Shown here one piece after another: positions 9,176 through 20,404 of a stretch of DNA of 64,000 nucleotides (positions are counted from its first letter, which is position 1; each line of letters starts with the position of its first letter). This DNA is from Byssothecium circinans (Eukaryota; Ascomycota; Dothideomycetes; Pleosporales; Massarinaceae). A program made the translations under genes and the position numbers. The stretch spans positions 307,926 to 371,925 of the forward strand of contig ML976979.1 of the NCBI GenBank assembly GCA_010015675.1. Reading direction: 5' to 3'. Under the pieces are notes generated by a model. It had not been told where the DNA came from. It did no database searches and worked only from the letters and a program-made list of their open reading frames with translations.

Positions 9176-10453
9176 ATGGGTTTCGACTATCGCACCCCCA
9201 CACAAACACCAGAGCTCCAATATGCTCTCGCCATCATCCTCACAATCGGACCGAGTATCTTCGTCGCTCTTCGATTCAGAGCGCGACACATCAAAGGCGC
9301 GAAATGGGACTGGGACGACTGGCTAATATGTATCGCACTGGTAAGTAAGCGCAAAGATCGTCGCTACCACAAGGTAGTAGGCCCTATTGTGCAATAGCTT
9401 ACCATGATTTGATAGTTCTTCACCTACGTGACGGCCGTCTTCCTCATCATAGGCACAGCAGCAGGCTATCAAGGCCGGCACATGCGCTTCACCGGACCCA
9501 ATAATGCTATCCCAGTCATCTCTGACCCAGGCTACATCATGTTCCTCAAGATGCTGTATGCCGGTCAACTCAGTCAAATCTTCGCCATTGGGCCCACCAA
9601 GATTTCGGTCCTGCTCTTCTATCGGCGCATCTTTCGGGGCAAGGCATTCAACATTGCAGTATGGGCGCTCATTGTGCTCGTCAGCGCATGGATAATTGGC
9701 TTCTTCTTTGCAAATCTGTTCGAGTGCGTGCCGATCAAGGAAGCATTTGTGAATGCGCCGGGTATGGGAGGTAACCCGAAGTGTATCGATGCGTTACCGA
9801 TGTATTTGGCGCAGGTTTATAGTGATGCCGTTTTGGATGTTTTGATCTTGGTGCTGCCAATTCCGTTGGTGTGGAAGCTCCAGTTACCGACAAGGCAAAA
9901 ATGGGCTGTTAGCGGTATCTTTCTGTTGGGTCTCATGTAAGTGAAGCGGCCTCACGCACTAGTTGGACACCGCGACTAACGCATGTAGTACCGTGCTGTC
10001 GAGTTGCGCGAAGATGATCATCTTCAACTTCGTCGGCCACGAACTCCAAAAACAAGCCGATATATCCTGTAAGTCCCTTTCATCTCTCCAATTACCCTCG
10101 TAACTCTGTCTCATGCATCCCCAGACTTCCTCTCTCCCATCGCCTACTGGCCTATCATTGAAGCCGCACTCCAAATTGTAGCCGCCTGCCTCACGATGCT
10201 CAAGCCCCTTTTCGAAGACTGGCGTTACTTCTTCGGTTCCGCAAAGACGCGTCGTTCAAAGGGTTATCTCAAGTCGACGACAGGTTACGAGAGTGGCCAT
10301 GCTACCGAGGACGGCATGATATATAAGACGAGTGATGTACAAGTCACTGTAGAACGAAATAGTAAGAGTACTCGGGAAGTGGATAGCATAGAAGAATTGG
10401 AGTTGCGTAGAATCGGAACCGGGCCGAGGCGCACCGAAACGTGGGCCGAGTAG
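9176..10453 (+). CDS. Fungal rhodopsin-domain (SAT4-like) integral membrane protein
   Basis: Four exons: 9176-9340, 9416-9936, 9989-10068, 10125-10453; 364 residues. Start is MGFDYRTPTQTPELQYALAI. Seven predicted membrane helices follow the order usual for the fungal rhodopsin/SAT4 family. Seen are WDWDDWLICIAL at the end of helix 2, PTKISVLLFYRRIF, the NPKCIDALPMY loop, SDAVLDVLILVLPIPLVWKL, and YWPIIEAALQIVAACL in the last helix. The cytosolic tail is charged (SIEELELRR). Such proteins include Pth11-like candidate receptors, but most are of unknown function and ligand. It lies 1.5 kb from UstYa-B; membership in the RiPP cluster is not shown. Confidence 0.88.
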
Positions 10454-10711
10454 GAAATGTATATAGGATTGAGCTGGGTTGAATTCTTGTATATTCTGTA
10501 TATGCTGTAAATATGTTCATGTTAATGTAGTATAGATTTCCTCTTCATATCTAGAACTATGGAACGACTGACTCACTGTGCGAAAACGCTCGACGAACAG
10601 CCCGAGATTGCAATATAGAAATAAATATCCCGTTGCCCAAGCTGAAAATTCAAAATCAAAACTTCTGGTATCATCCTTTCCGAGAGCAAAGCGAACTCGG
10701 GAATGTCAAAT

Positions 10712-11715
10712 CTACGCATCAGTCAAGTACGTCGTTCCTCCAGCCTGGCGATCAAAATCCATGCTTTCTTTCAACCCGCAGACCTCAAAAAGCTCTCTCG
10801 GGCTCCACCTCTTCCCATCCCTCTCAACACTTTCAACCTTCCCCCCATCAAACAACTGTCTCACCGCCTTCCTAACCGCTGGGTAGACAACCTCGAAGCC
10901 CAGAGCGGGATAGATCGCAATCTTGTACCCAATCTCTTTCGCCTCTTGCCATGTAAAGTCCGGAGACACGCCACCTGGAACATTGTTGAAGAGACACGGT
11001 GTTGGAGCGAGGTCTTTAATAAGTTGTACGGCTTCTTCTTTCGTATTCACACCTTCAAGGAACGCTGCATCGGCGCCGGCCTTGACAGCAGATTTAAGGC
11101 GTGAAATGGCGGAGTTGTATCCGAGACTTTGAAGTGCATCGGTGCGGGCGATTATGACAATGTCACCGCCTGATTGTTGACGTGCTAGGACTGCCGCTCG
11201 GATTCGGCTGACGTATTCGTCTTCATCGACCAACTGTTTCCCCTTCAGATGGCCGCATCGCTTCGACACGACTTGATCCTCTAAATGTAAACCAGCAACT
11301 CCGGCTCGGATATATGCAGTTACGGTCCGTCCAACCATTAATGCTCCACCATATCCAGTGTCTGCGTCTGCAATGAGCGGAGTGCTTGGAGAAATAGAGG
11401 CGATCATTGCGGCGTTGTCTCGCATGTCGTTCATGGTCGCGACGCCCATGTCAGCCATTCCGAGTTTAGCCATCGTTGTGCCGGCGCCAGTCTGTGGATA
11501 AGTCAATTAGTTTGATGTCATATGAAGGTTGGAGGGGAAAAGAAAGAAGAGAAGGTACACACCATGTATAGACAATCCGCGCCTTCTCGAAGAGCTATCC
11601 GAGCCAGATACCCATCGTAAACACCAGGACACACAACAATCTTCTCCGGATCCGACAGCATACTCCTCAGCTTTTGCACAGCTGTGACTGGTTTCGCGCC
11701 ATCAGATTGCGCCAT
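10712..11715 (-). CDS. Isocitrate lyase/PEP mutase superfamily enzyme (oxaloacetate hydrolase / dimethylmalate lyase-like)
   Basis: Two exons: 11563-11715 and 10712-11491; 71-bp intron; 310 residues. Start taken at MAQSDGAKPVTAVQ. The alpha/beta-barrel motifs are present: VCPGVYDGYLARIALREGAD, the metal-binding ADADTGYGG, HLEDQ, and the KRCGHLKGKQL loop with the catalytic Cys of the superfamily, then IARTDAL and FNNVPGGVSPDF. Family members cleave or form C-C bonds next to a carboxylate (oxaloacetate acetylhydrolase, 2,3-dimethylmalate lyase, methylisocitrate lyase). The length fits the short secondary-metabolism type rather than full isocitrate lyase. The exact substrate cannot be read from sequence. 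The intron donor GTGTGT is a slightly unusual variant. Confidence 0.87.
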
Positions 11716-12873
11716 GATTTCCACTCCTTGAGTCCCAAGCTCTTTGAAGGTTCAGTCTTCTCCAATCCCAGAAAGACCGAAAAGCCTCGGTTGTAGTAAC
11801 AACGAAAGTAAACCTTCAACGAGCATTCAAGTTCCGGAAACAGTAGCACCACCAGAAGTTCTCAAAATGCGTTCATCCAACTTTCCAGACCGGCGAGTTC
11901 GCCCATCTTAAATGACAACGACCACCTCCGTCATTATCTTCCCACCCTCGGCAACCTGATTCAAGCACAAAGGATTGAGATTCTGACATGACAGCACCAC
12001 ACACATGCATCGGTCCCAAACGACCCCACCCAGTATTCCCACTACTCATCTTTTCCTACATAGTTACAAACCCACAAAATTTTCCCATACCTACGCTACC
12101 GCTATCGATGTCCATCTAACCACCGTCGAGTGCCATCAACTACACGTACTAGGTAGTATTACAGTATCAAGCATTTCACCACAGAACTTCAAGACTTGTT
12201 CTGTTCTTCTTCAACGCGAAGTTTTTCTTGCTCTGCCGTTGAAAGACTTGATGGTTTGAAAGCTCGTATGCTGGTCAACAATGACGGCAACATGCACCCC
12301 GCATCAAGCAGATATGACCTGAGCAGCGCTTTGCCGAACTTCGCCGACCGTTTGGCCGATATCATGAAAAGGGAACGTGAAAACGGTTTCCACCACTTCT
12401 AGACAATGAAAACAATACTCGCAATTTATTGGCGTCTTCGCCGATGTTCTCCCATGCCGAGTATGGTTGTGCGTGTGGTCGGCTTAGTGCAATCTTGGCG
12501 TGGAAAGCCCAGAGCTACCATGGTAGGGCCCAAAGCTGCTCCCTTGTTTCCGTAACTCCACAACTCACCTCACAATTCTGTGCTCTAGGAGCCGGAACTT
12601 GACCTATACATTTTCGAAGGGCCACACCTCTCTAAAAAAAGATAGCTTCAGGCTGCACGCTCCTCGTGCGAGCAGCTTCCGTCCCGTACCATCAGCCAGC
12701 GCTCCTAGCCTACCAGCATCTCAAGACTCGCTCGGCGCCGCCCACTGCTTCCTGCTTGCCCGTCCTTAGAGCCAGCGTGCTCATTTTCCGCCACTCTCTG
12801 TCCTAATCGGCGCCTGTCAGCTGGCTCGGCCGGCATAACCCGCCATTATACAAGGGAATACTACAAACATTCG
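11716..12873. other. Intergenic, no gene seen
   Basis: Short frames only on both strands; none has splice signals that would join them into a longer reading frame. Confidence 0.55.
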
Positions 12874-14259
12874 CTAAGAAAAACGAGCAGAGCACTCCTC
12901 GTTATATGCCTTCAGTTGCTCCATCTTCCTGTGGGTAAATGACTCCATCTCTTCACACGCCTGATCGTCAAGCAAGGCAGAGCTGTCATTATGTAGTACA
13001 GCCCAATATATGGAATCCACCTCGAAGCCCTTCCTTGCTGCGTAATTAAACCAGAATCGCCGGGTCCGCCACGAGTCGCGCATCCGGGCGGAAAGAGGTA
13101 GCGCACTAGGTTGCTTACAAACTGATGACTCCGCTTCTACATGCTCTAAAATGTGTAGGAATTGCTCCATTCTAGGCTCGTAGAGGGCCAGGAATTCTTG
13201 TAAAGCGCAGCGATCAAGCCAAGTTTCCGGTCCAGATAATAGAAGCCACCAAGGCGAGTCGTACGCGAACTGGGCCGGCAGAGAATTTGTGAACTCAAAA
13301 TCGAACACGGCAGTAATCTGCAAGGTTTCTGGATTTACGAGCATGTTCGCAGGTCGCATATCATCGCAGAAGGGTATAAACGGACCAGTATCATCAATAC
13401 AATACTTTGGGATCAGCTGTGCGAACTGACGACGAGCAATAAATCGCTTCCGAGCGATTTCTTCGTCATCAGCAATGTTGCGCTGGGTCCAAAGGTGGTC
13501 CAGATGCTCCTTCGCGACTGACCTGAAGTAGTCGCTTGCGCGGTCGATGGGTGCAGTAGGAAATCGATCTCCAGGGCAGAATGCGACAGTCGCCAACTCG
13601 TTCATATTATACGTTAGGGGTCTTCTAATAACCCAATTTGCGTGGTCGTCCTTCGATATGGCTCCAATGCGGGGGAACCGAAGTTGAGAAATTTGAAGCA
13701 TATAATCCGCAATTTGACGATAGATCTTGTCTAATATCGTCTTGTCGATGTTTGGGTTGAGAACCATGTCCTCTTGATCCGGTTGCTTTAGGATAGTTGA
13801 TAGAAGCGTTCCCTCAACATAATCCATGATGATGAATGGTCCGAATTGGAGTAAGTTCCTCGCTGCTGTCTTTGTTGTTGGCTTCGCTGTTGTACCCCAG
13901 CTATGCACTGTGGGGAGGGGAATAGTGGTGTGTTGGCAGAGGTATTCCATGGTCTGGACCTCGTTCTCGACCTTTTCGTCCCTCAAATCTGTAGCTGTGT
14001 GTCCCGGTTTAGGGAACCGAACAAGAGCGTCCGAAAAACCTTCACTGAAACGGATTCGGAAGCTGAAGTTGAAGGAACCCTTCAGAAAACCAACATACGT
14101 CCCGGATCCGCGTCCTTCTAAGAGATGAGCAACGCAATCTGCTACCTCCGCCTTGCTGTCGAAGAGCCTATTCAACCAAGCTCTGCACTCATTATCACCG
14201 TCGGTCACGGCTATCTCGTCGAAATATGACTTGAGTGAGAATATCTCCTGTTGAGGCAT
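12874..14259 (-). CDS. APH-fold phosphotransferase family protein
   Basis: A 461-residue single-exon gene from MPQQEIFSLKSYFDEIAV. The N-lobe has a glycine loop region (GSGTYVGFLKGSFNFSFRIRF) and a hinge FIIMDYVEGTLLSTIL. The C-lobe has the Brenner-type catalytic block FCDDMRPANMLV (D and N conserved) and the metal-binding DFEFT. The His of the bacterial HxD motif is replaced by Cys, which is common in fungal members. These are kinase-like enzymes of the aminoglycoside/choline kinase clan with small-molecule substrates that are usually unknown. There is no evidence that it confers drug resistance. Neighbours give no pathway context. Confidence 0.85.
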   Translation of the reverse strand: MPQQEIFSLKSYFDEIAVTDGDNECRAWLNRLFDSKAEVADCVAHLLEGRGSGTYVGFLKGSFNFSFRIRFSEGFSDALVRFPKPGHTATDLRDEKVENEVQTMEYLCQHTTIPLPTVHSWGTTAKPTTKTAARNLLQFGPFIIMDYVEGTLLSTILKQPDQEDMVLNPNIDKTILDKIYRQIADYMLQISQLRFPRIGAISKDDHANWVIRRPLTYNMNELATVAFCPGDRFPTAPIDRASDYFRSVAKEHLDHLWTQRNIADDEEIARKRFIARRQFAQLIPKYCIDDTGPFIPFCDDMRPANMLVNPETLQITAVFDFEFTNSLPAQFAYDSPWWLLLSGPETWLDRCALQEFLALYEPRMEQFLHILEHVEAESSVCKQPSALPLSARMRDSWRTRRFWFNYAARKGFEVDSIYWAVLHNDSSALLDDQACEEMESFTHRKMEQLKAYNEECSARFS

Positions 14260-15610
14260 GTTGAGAACGGGAGGGGAAAAATCGGAGTCTCACGAGAGTC
14301 TTCCCAGGAAGATTACAGTCTCATGCTTATAGCAGGCGGGGCGCTAGTTGGCTAGCGTGCTTGGCATCCTAGGGCCATCATCTCAGCGTCTCGCTCCACC
14401 AAACCTAGTTAGATCAATACACTTCACTTCTTGTACACCTGTTGTTCTCAACCCTCCGGATATTGCAAAATCTAGCTGGCAAATCTTATGAGTCTAGCTC
14501 GATTGGCTAGCACGGGGCACAGGAATTGCAGGGGCAAATGCAGGGTACGGCGGCTCAAGCCCGGGTCACAACTGTGAATCTTAGAGTCCAGGAAGCATGA
14601 AACGAGATGGCATAGGCGGGCCTGAAAAGCATCATTGTTCCATGTAGTTCTCCGATTGTGAACAGAGCCCCGTAGATGCTACATCTGCTACCTAAAAGTA
14701 GAAATCGCAGCCTCAGGTATGGCACCAACAGCACGTGCTTGAATCCGCTCCTCGTCTGATATTTGCCCGAGTCCCGTAAGTGACAATGTGATCAAGGTAC
14801 CCATACATACCTCTTCAAATCCAAGTTCCATCGTCCACAACCTTTTCCTTCCTCCGCCACATGTAGGGAAAGCTCAAACCCCCACCGAAATCATCACCTT
14901 TTAAAACCACATCACTCCACCCGATCAATTCAGCAGGCCTCTAGAATAACTTCCTTCCATCAGGTACCAACTCAAGAATCACTCTTACGCTCCTTTGGTT
15001 TCATCGCCTCCGCCCATGCGATGATGCCATTGTGGAATCCATTCATTCCATCGTTGACACCGTAGCGACATCCGGTAATCCCACAAAACTCACTGACACG
15101 ATATTGACAGTGGCGCTCTAGTGATGATGATTCAACAGATAAATGCATTACCTTGTCGGCATCGTATTGACAGTCGGTGGCACTCCAGTCCCAACTGTCG
15201 CGAAGAAAATATAGTTCAATTCAATCGAACATAGCAGCGGCACCCGAGAAGCCGATCCACAGCGCCAGAACCGAGACTCAAGAATTTAATCCCCTCTAGA
15301 AAGAAACAAAGTGAGAAAACTCGATTCGCTGTGGCATACATTACGAACGCAGATCATACAAGACAAGACAAGAGAAGAGAAGAAGCAGCACGCAGTCAAG
15401 AGAGGAAGAAGCTACATATCCCTTCGGTTTCCGTTCTACCACAACGCGTCGCTCGAGAAGCGAGACACTCCAACATTTAGGAATACCCGGATATCTGTTC
15501 GATAAACAACCGCAGCATTGGTTTAGTACAGGAAGAGAACTGACCATCAACCACAAAATATCCTCTCTCCATCATCCTCCTCTGCTAAACTCCTTCTATC
15601 CTCCTCCAGC
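14260..15610. other. Intergenic, no gene seen
   Basis: About 1.35 kb. It contains the presumed promoter of the phosphotransferase gene and the 3' region of the Zn2Cys6 regulator. No open frame above 71 codons and no recognised element. Confidence 0.55.
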
Positions 15611-18523
15611 TCAACCAAATTGATTGTACCCCCCAGGCCCACCGCCACCCACTCCCCCCTCAATCCCCTGCATAAGCCCCCCTCCACCTCCACCTACCCC
15701 AACACCAACACCACCCCAATCCATCCCACTAGCAAAATCAAAGCTAGCCGCCCAATCATAATCGGGAAACTGATCGAGCATAGTCCTCGGTTGCATACCT
15801 CCACCACCCCCCCCTCCACTGCCATAATCCGAGCCAGTGCCATCGCCCCAGCCGCCGGTGCTGTCAAAGCTCATAGTCGCGGGATTGGGCATGGGGATGT
15901 GTCCCATGAGTGCGGGGTCGAATTTGGTGGGCATGGGGTTGGTTGTTGGGGGGACTTGTTGTTGGGTTTGCGAGGGGAGGATTTGGGTGTGTGGGGGTTG
16001 GGAGGAGAGAGGTTGGGGAAGAGGTACTTGTTGTTGTTGGGGATGGCGAGATGAATGGTGTTGCGGGTGTCGGGGATGAGGTGGTTGCTGTGAGTGGGGT
16101 TGGTTTTGGAGTTGGGTGTCTTTGGTGTCTTTGATGTAATCTGGGAGATAATGTCAGTACATCCCATTCAAAACCCTACCTCACCATCCTTGTGTCGATC
16201 CCAATACGTGCAGAAAGTGGGAAAGGAATACCCACCAGGCGTCCCCGACCTCGTCTGCGCCGTACTCTGCCCCGATCCACCCGCCTCTTCGCCATTATAC
16301 GGATTCTTCATATGTCCAAACTCCTCTCTCCAATACCAAAACATATCGAAGCTCAAACTCATGCTTAATCTCGTCCTCAGTCGCAACCCCAAGGACTCTG
16401 TAATCCAGACACCGCCGTTCTTTCCCGCTCCCGTGTTGCCGCTACCATCCCTTGCATTTCCAGCGTTTGCGGCATTCTCGGCGCTATTCTCGCCAGCTAT
16501 ATCCGTAGCAGGTGCATCGGGAGCAGGTACTTTTCTCCTGAAAATCTTCGAACTCCCCCAAAGATTCGTCATAATACTCGCACACCGACTCCCCAGATCG
16601 TTGCTCTGCATACTCGTGCTTCTCAGAAACGCGACGGCATGGAAATACGCAGTCTCTCCGGCTTGTAAATCTAAATGCGCCGCCAAAGGGCTCCGTACAA
16701 GCTTCAGAATAATAAAGCCGGCGAGGCAGATGGTGCGGTCGACGAACGATTGCGAGATGAGCGCGAAGGAGTTGCTGTGGATCATTGTGTTCGAGGTTTG
16801 GAGGGTGGATATGCAGAGGGAGTAGAGGCGCGAGAGAGATTCGGTGTCTTGGTTGGTGAAGTCGGCGAAGAAGTGGAAGGCGAGGATGTGGATACGCGCA
16901 CAGGAGAGGTGGAATGTATCTGTTACAGGCAAGATCAGCTTGACGTCTTGGTGCCCAGAGGCAATGGAAGGGAAGAATTGACGTGAATCAACTTACCGAA
17001 CTCACTCGGCGATGTAGCTGCCAGCGTGAGTAACTGCGAATCAAATATCCCAATCAAACTCCTCAACACCCCAAAATCCGCATTCGCACTCTTTAAATTC
17101 GTCCTGGCCATGGCCGCCATCGCCTTGTGCAGCACAACATGCAACTTGTGATTAAACTGCAAGTCCACCGGTAGACACGCCAACGTATCCTCCCTCTCCT
17201 TCTCATTGCCATCGAAGAATGTATCTGCAATGACCAGTGGCGGAATGCCTTCCGCACAACTCGTCCTTATACTGACAATAACGCAATACATCCACAGCCT
17301 CGCACGAAAGATTCTCTGTTCCTGGTCTTTCTTGAGCGGCATGCGAGCGAAGTCTTGGCCGACGCCGTCGACGTGGAGTCCGATTTGTGTGGCGAGATGA
17401 ACAGCCGCGCCGCACAGCATGTGCGTCATGTCTTTGTACATTGAGTTTGTTGGAAGGCGCCATGTGCAGAGGATAAGGAGGCCTTGGATTACGGGGATGG
17501 GTGTCGAGCGGAGGGCCATGGATGAAAAGGCTAGCGGTGTTATGAGTTGTGAGATGCGATCCAGGATTGTGAGGTCGTCATGGTATTGGCGGGATCCGGT
17601 TACTATTATAGTCCAGAAGAGGAAGGGGGAGAGTTCGTAGTATTCGTTGGGGGTTTGGGGGCTTATTGAGGAATCCAGGACGGGGAGTAGGGGGTGATAT
17701 TGTGAGAAAAATCTAGTCACGTGTTAGCGAAAGATACCATATAGTGGATGGTATAATTGGGGGAAAACGGGAAAGGCTTACAGTGAGAAACAATCGTCAA
17801 TCCTCTTTGAATCAACCACATAACCATCCAGCGCCCTACTCATCGTGCCTCCGTGACTCCCAGTCCCACTCCCCTTCCTCTCCAAACCATGCACACTTCC
17901 TCCTCCACTAACCCCAACACTCTCCCCATACTCCACAGGCGCCGGACTCAAACTTGCACTCGCATCCGTCCCTTCCCCACTCCTCAGCCCCGAATAATAA
18001 GCCCCCACGTCCATCGGGCTGTGAAAATTCGAACCCTGGCCATCTCCGCTTCCACCAGGCGTCGCATTCGCGCTCGCAGCACCCGATTGCCGCATATTCC
18101 ATTTCAATTCCTCTAGTTCGCGGCGCATTTCTGCTTTAGTTTGGCGCAGGTTGCGAGTTGACGTGGGCAGGATGCGGCATTCCAGGTTCATCTTTTTGCA
18201 TCTGTTGCAGGGGTCGTGGGGGGTTTTGGTTTGTTCGACATCGCAGCGTATCTGCACAAAGCTGTCAGTGTTCTGTCCATTCCATATCATCCCAGCGCTT
18301 CTGTTTTTCCATGTCCATCTCTTCCGGTGACATCTCTTTCAGTCTCTTCATCAAAACCGCATCGCGATCGCGGCTACATCCGCGCCTCCGTCCTTGACAT
18401 CCCATCTCCAACTCCACAGCTCCCGCAACTCCCATCAACCACACTCACGGAGATCGCACCTACTTTCTGCTGTCTACACTCCACACAAGCCTTCCGCCTC
18501 GGCGTCGCCATGGAATCCGGCAT
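15611..18523 (-). CDS. Zn(II)2Cys6 fungal transcription factor
   Basis: Five exons: 18464-18523, 17782-18251, 16997-17712, 16185-16919, 15611-16140; introns 44-212 bp; 836 residues. Start chosen at MPDSMATPRRKACVEC; the second Met, at 18511, is equally possible. The binuclear cluster spans the first intron: C-x2-C-x6-C-x11-C-x2-C-x6-C (KACVECRQQK, then IRC, PCNRCKKMNLEC), followed by a basic linker and coiled coil (AEMRRELEELKWNMRQ). The middle is the fungal-specific TF domain (FFSQYHPLLPVLD, LATQIGLHV, EQRIFRARLWMYC). The tail is rich in Gln/His then Gly, a likely activation region. It resembles LEU3/WAR1-type regulators in layout. Target genes are unknown; the RiPP-like cluster is 8 kb away, so a link is possible but unsupported. 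Confidence 0.9.
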
Positions 18524-20404
18524 CCCTCTCACCCCTCTCAGTTCAGTACAATGCAGTTCAATCCACCTCAGTCCCAATAATCGCAAATCTCGCAAATCTC
18601 TTCCTCATCCAACACCGGAACAATCACGCGATCATATCTCTTTCTGCTCGCCGCTATGTCGAATCGGGTACCCAAAGCCGTCGAAACCGTCGTGCCACTG
18701 CGCAGGACGACAGAATCGCAAAAAAATAGAAAAGTAGAAAATCCCAGGCTAGCTTGCGACAGAACGCGAAAGGAAACCAAGAACAGTTCTAAACTAGCAC
18801 GATTTACATATACCATACCTCATCATGGTGCATGGCGGGGAAAGGGAAAGCCAGGCGTTGGAGTCCGAGGAAGCACCGAGGGCAAAAGAATAATGCAGAA
18901 ACTATCCCGTTTCGCCTCCTCCTCTCTGCTTTTCTCAGCATCGGATTTTTGCGCAGAAAGGATATTTTCACCCCCCTGTTCTGGAGACTGTTGGCTCATG
19001 GTTTGGGACGGTTGGTGTTCGCTTCACGCCTCATTGCGCAAAGGCGGCGTGGATCCACTTCATGCATTTCTTTCCAGTTCGTTCTCCTCCATGAACCTCG
19101 TGCTTCCGATCATGGCCTTAACCCGTCCTAGTATGGCTCCGCGACCTTACATAATAGCTCCCAGACGGTTGTGGATCTTCCACGGGAGCCGGCTGGGAGT
19201 GCTGGGATGTAAAAGGATGCGACTGTTCTTTCAACAACACGCGTTATAATAACCCTCTACAACCTTCTTCTAATGAAAAAAAATACTATATCCCCTCCTA
19301 GCATGCATGCCAGCCCAGCTCTCAAAATAACTACCTATGCGGATGCTTTCGTTGCGAAGAAAAAGCAACGCAAAATGCAAGGGGCGTCATAATTCATTTT
19401 AGTGAAGGATATCCGAGAAAGAGCGGAGAAGCTAGCTCCACATCCGTCGCCTTCTAACTTCTTCAAAACACGAGACATCCCCTACCAGCCTCTGCACGGG
19501 GAAGTAATGCAAAACCCCAGTAGCAGGATTTCGTATGAAGTATTGGCCTCGGTATATTGACGCAGTCAGTCTTCGCATTTCCTGGGCTGAAAGAAAAGTA
19601 CCAACCCAAATACCTGGGACGCTCTGCACAACCTAAAATCATAGCTTGCACTGCTTTGGCTCCAAGGCAAGTAAAGCGGTCAATGTGGACACTTCTCAAA
19701 AACTCCCTGCTGAGGCGAACCTGTATATCGGAGAAGAACCCCCTTTTTATCCACTCACTCGATCAAGATGAATACAGCACCATGATCACGGGATGAGATT
19801 CAATATTCAGCCTCCGGTACGTACACAGGTGACAGATAGAGAGAAAAAAACCCTCTAATCTCCCTGGTACATACATACCAAGAGAGGAAACAATATCCAA
19901 TTCAAGATTCAAGATTCAGGATCTCAACAAACCCGCAATCGATCATTTCAATTCGCTTCGGTTGCGTCAACTCTACTCTACTCTTCTCTTCGCTCCCACC
20001 GTCTTGTCTATATGCTTGCGGGAGCGCCCTGTAACTCGGCTCAAAAATCTACAACGTCGAAACTTCTAGGATATCATAAAAGATCAAGAAAGATCACTCG
20101 CTCGCTCGCTCTCCGGGATGCTATGCTGTACACGCATCCCACATCCCCGATCCCCGTATTAACATATCCAACTACACTCCCCGTAAATGCGAAGAAATGG
20201 GGAGAGAGGGGGAAAAAAGGATAGAACACTATCCAGGGGCAAAAAAGAAGATGAAAACGAGAGACAAAGAAAATCCAATCCACCTAAGCACCACCCAAGC
20301 CGTCTACAAGGGACCCGCCCACGCAGCAGTAGCAAACTCAGAAGAGTCCAGGAAGAGTCGCAATAAAACTCCCAGACCCCAACTCTACTACCATCTGCTA
20401 CTCC
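18524..20404. other. Intergenic, no gene recognised
   Basis: About 1.9 kb between the 5' end of the regulator and the 3' end of NAD kinase. A plus-strand frame at 18656-19249 (197 codons) lacks any domain and looks fortuitous. A minus-strand frame at 19432-19629 (YRGQYFIRNPATGVLHYFPV) reads somewhat like a protein fragment, but I cannot extend it with splice sites. Confidence 0.45.

Noticed and set aside
12874..14259. Antibiotic-resistance aminoglycoside phosphotransferase
   Set aside because: Only the general kinase fold is supported; fungal members of this family have varied or unknown small-molecule substrates.
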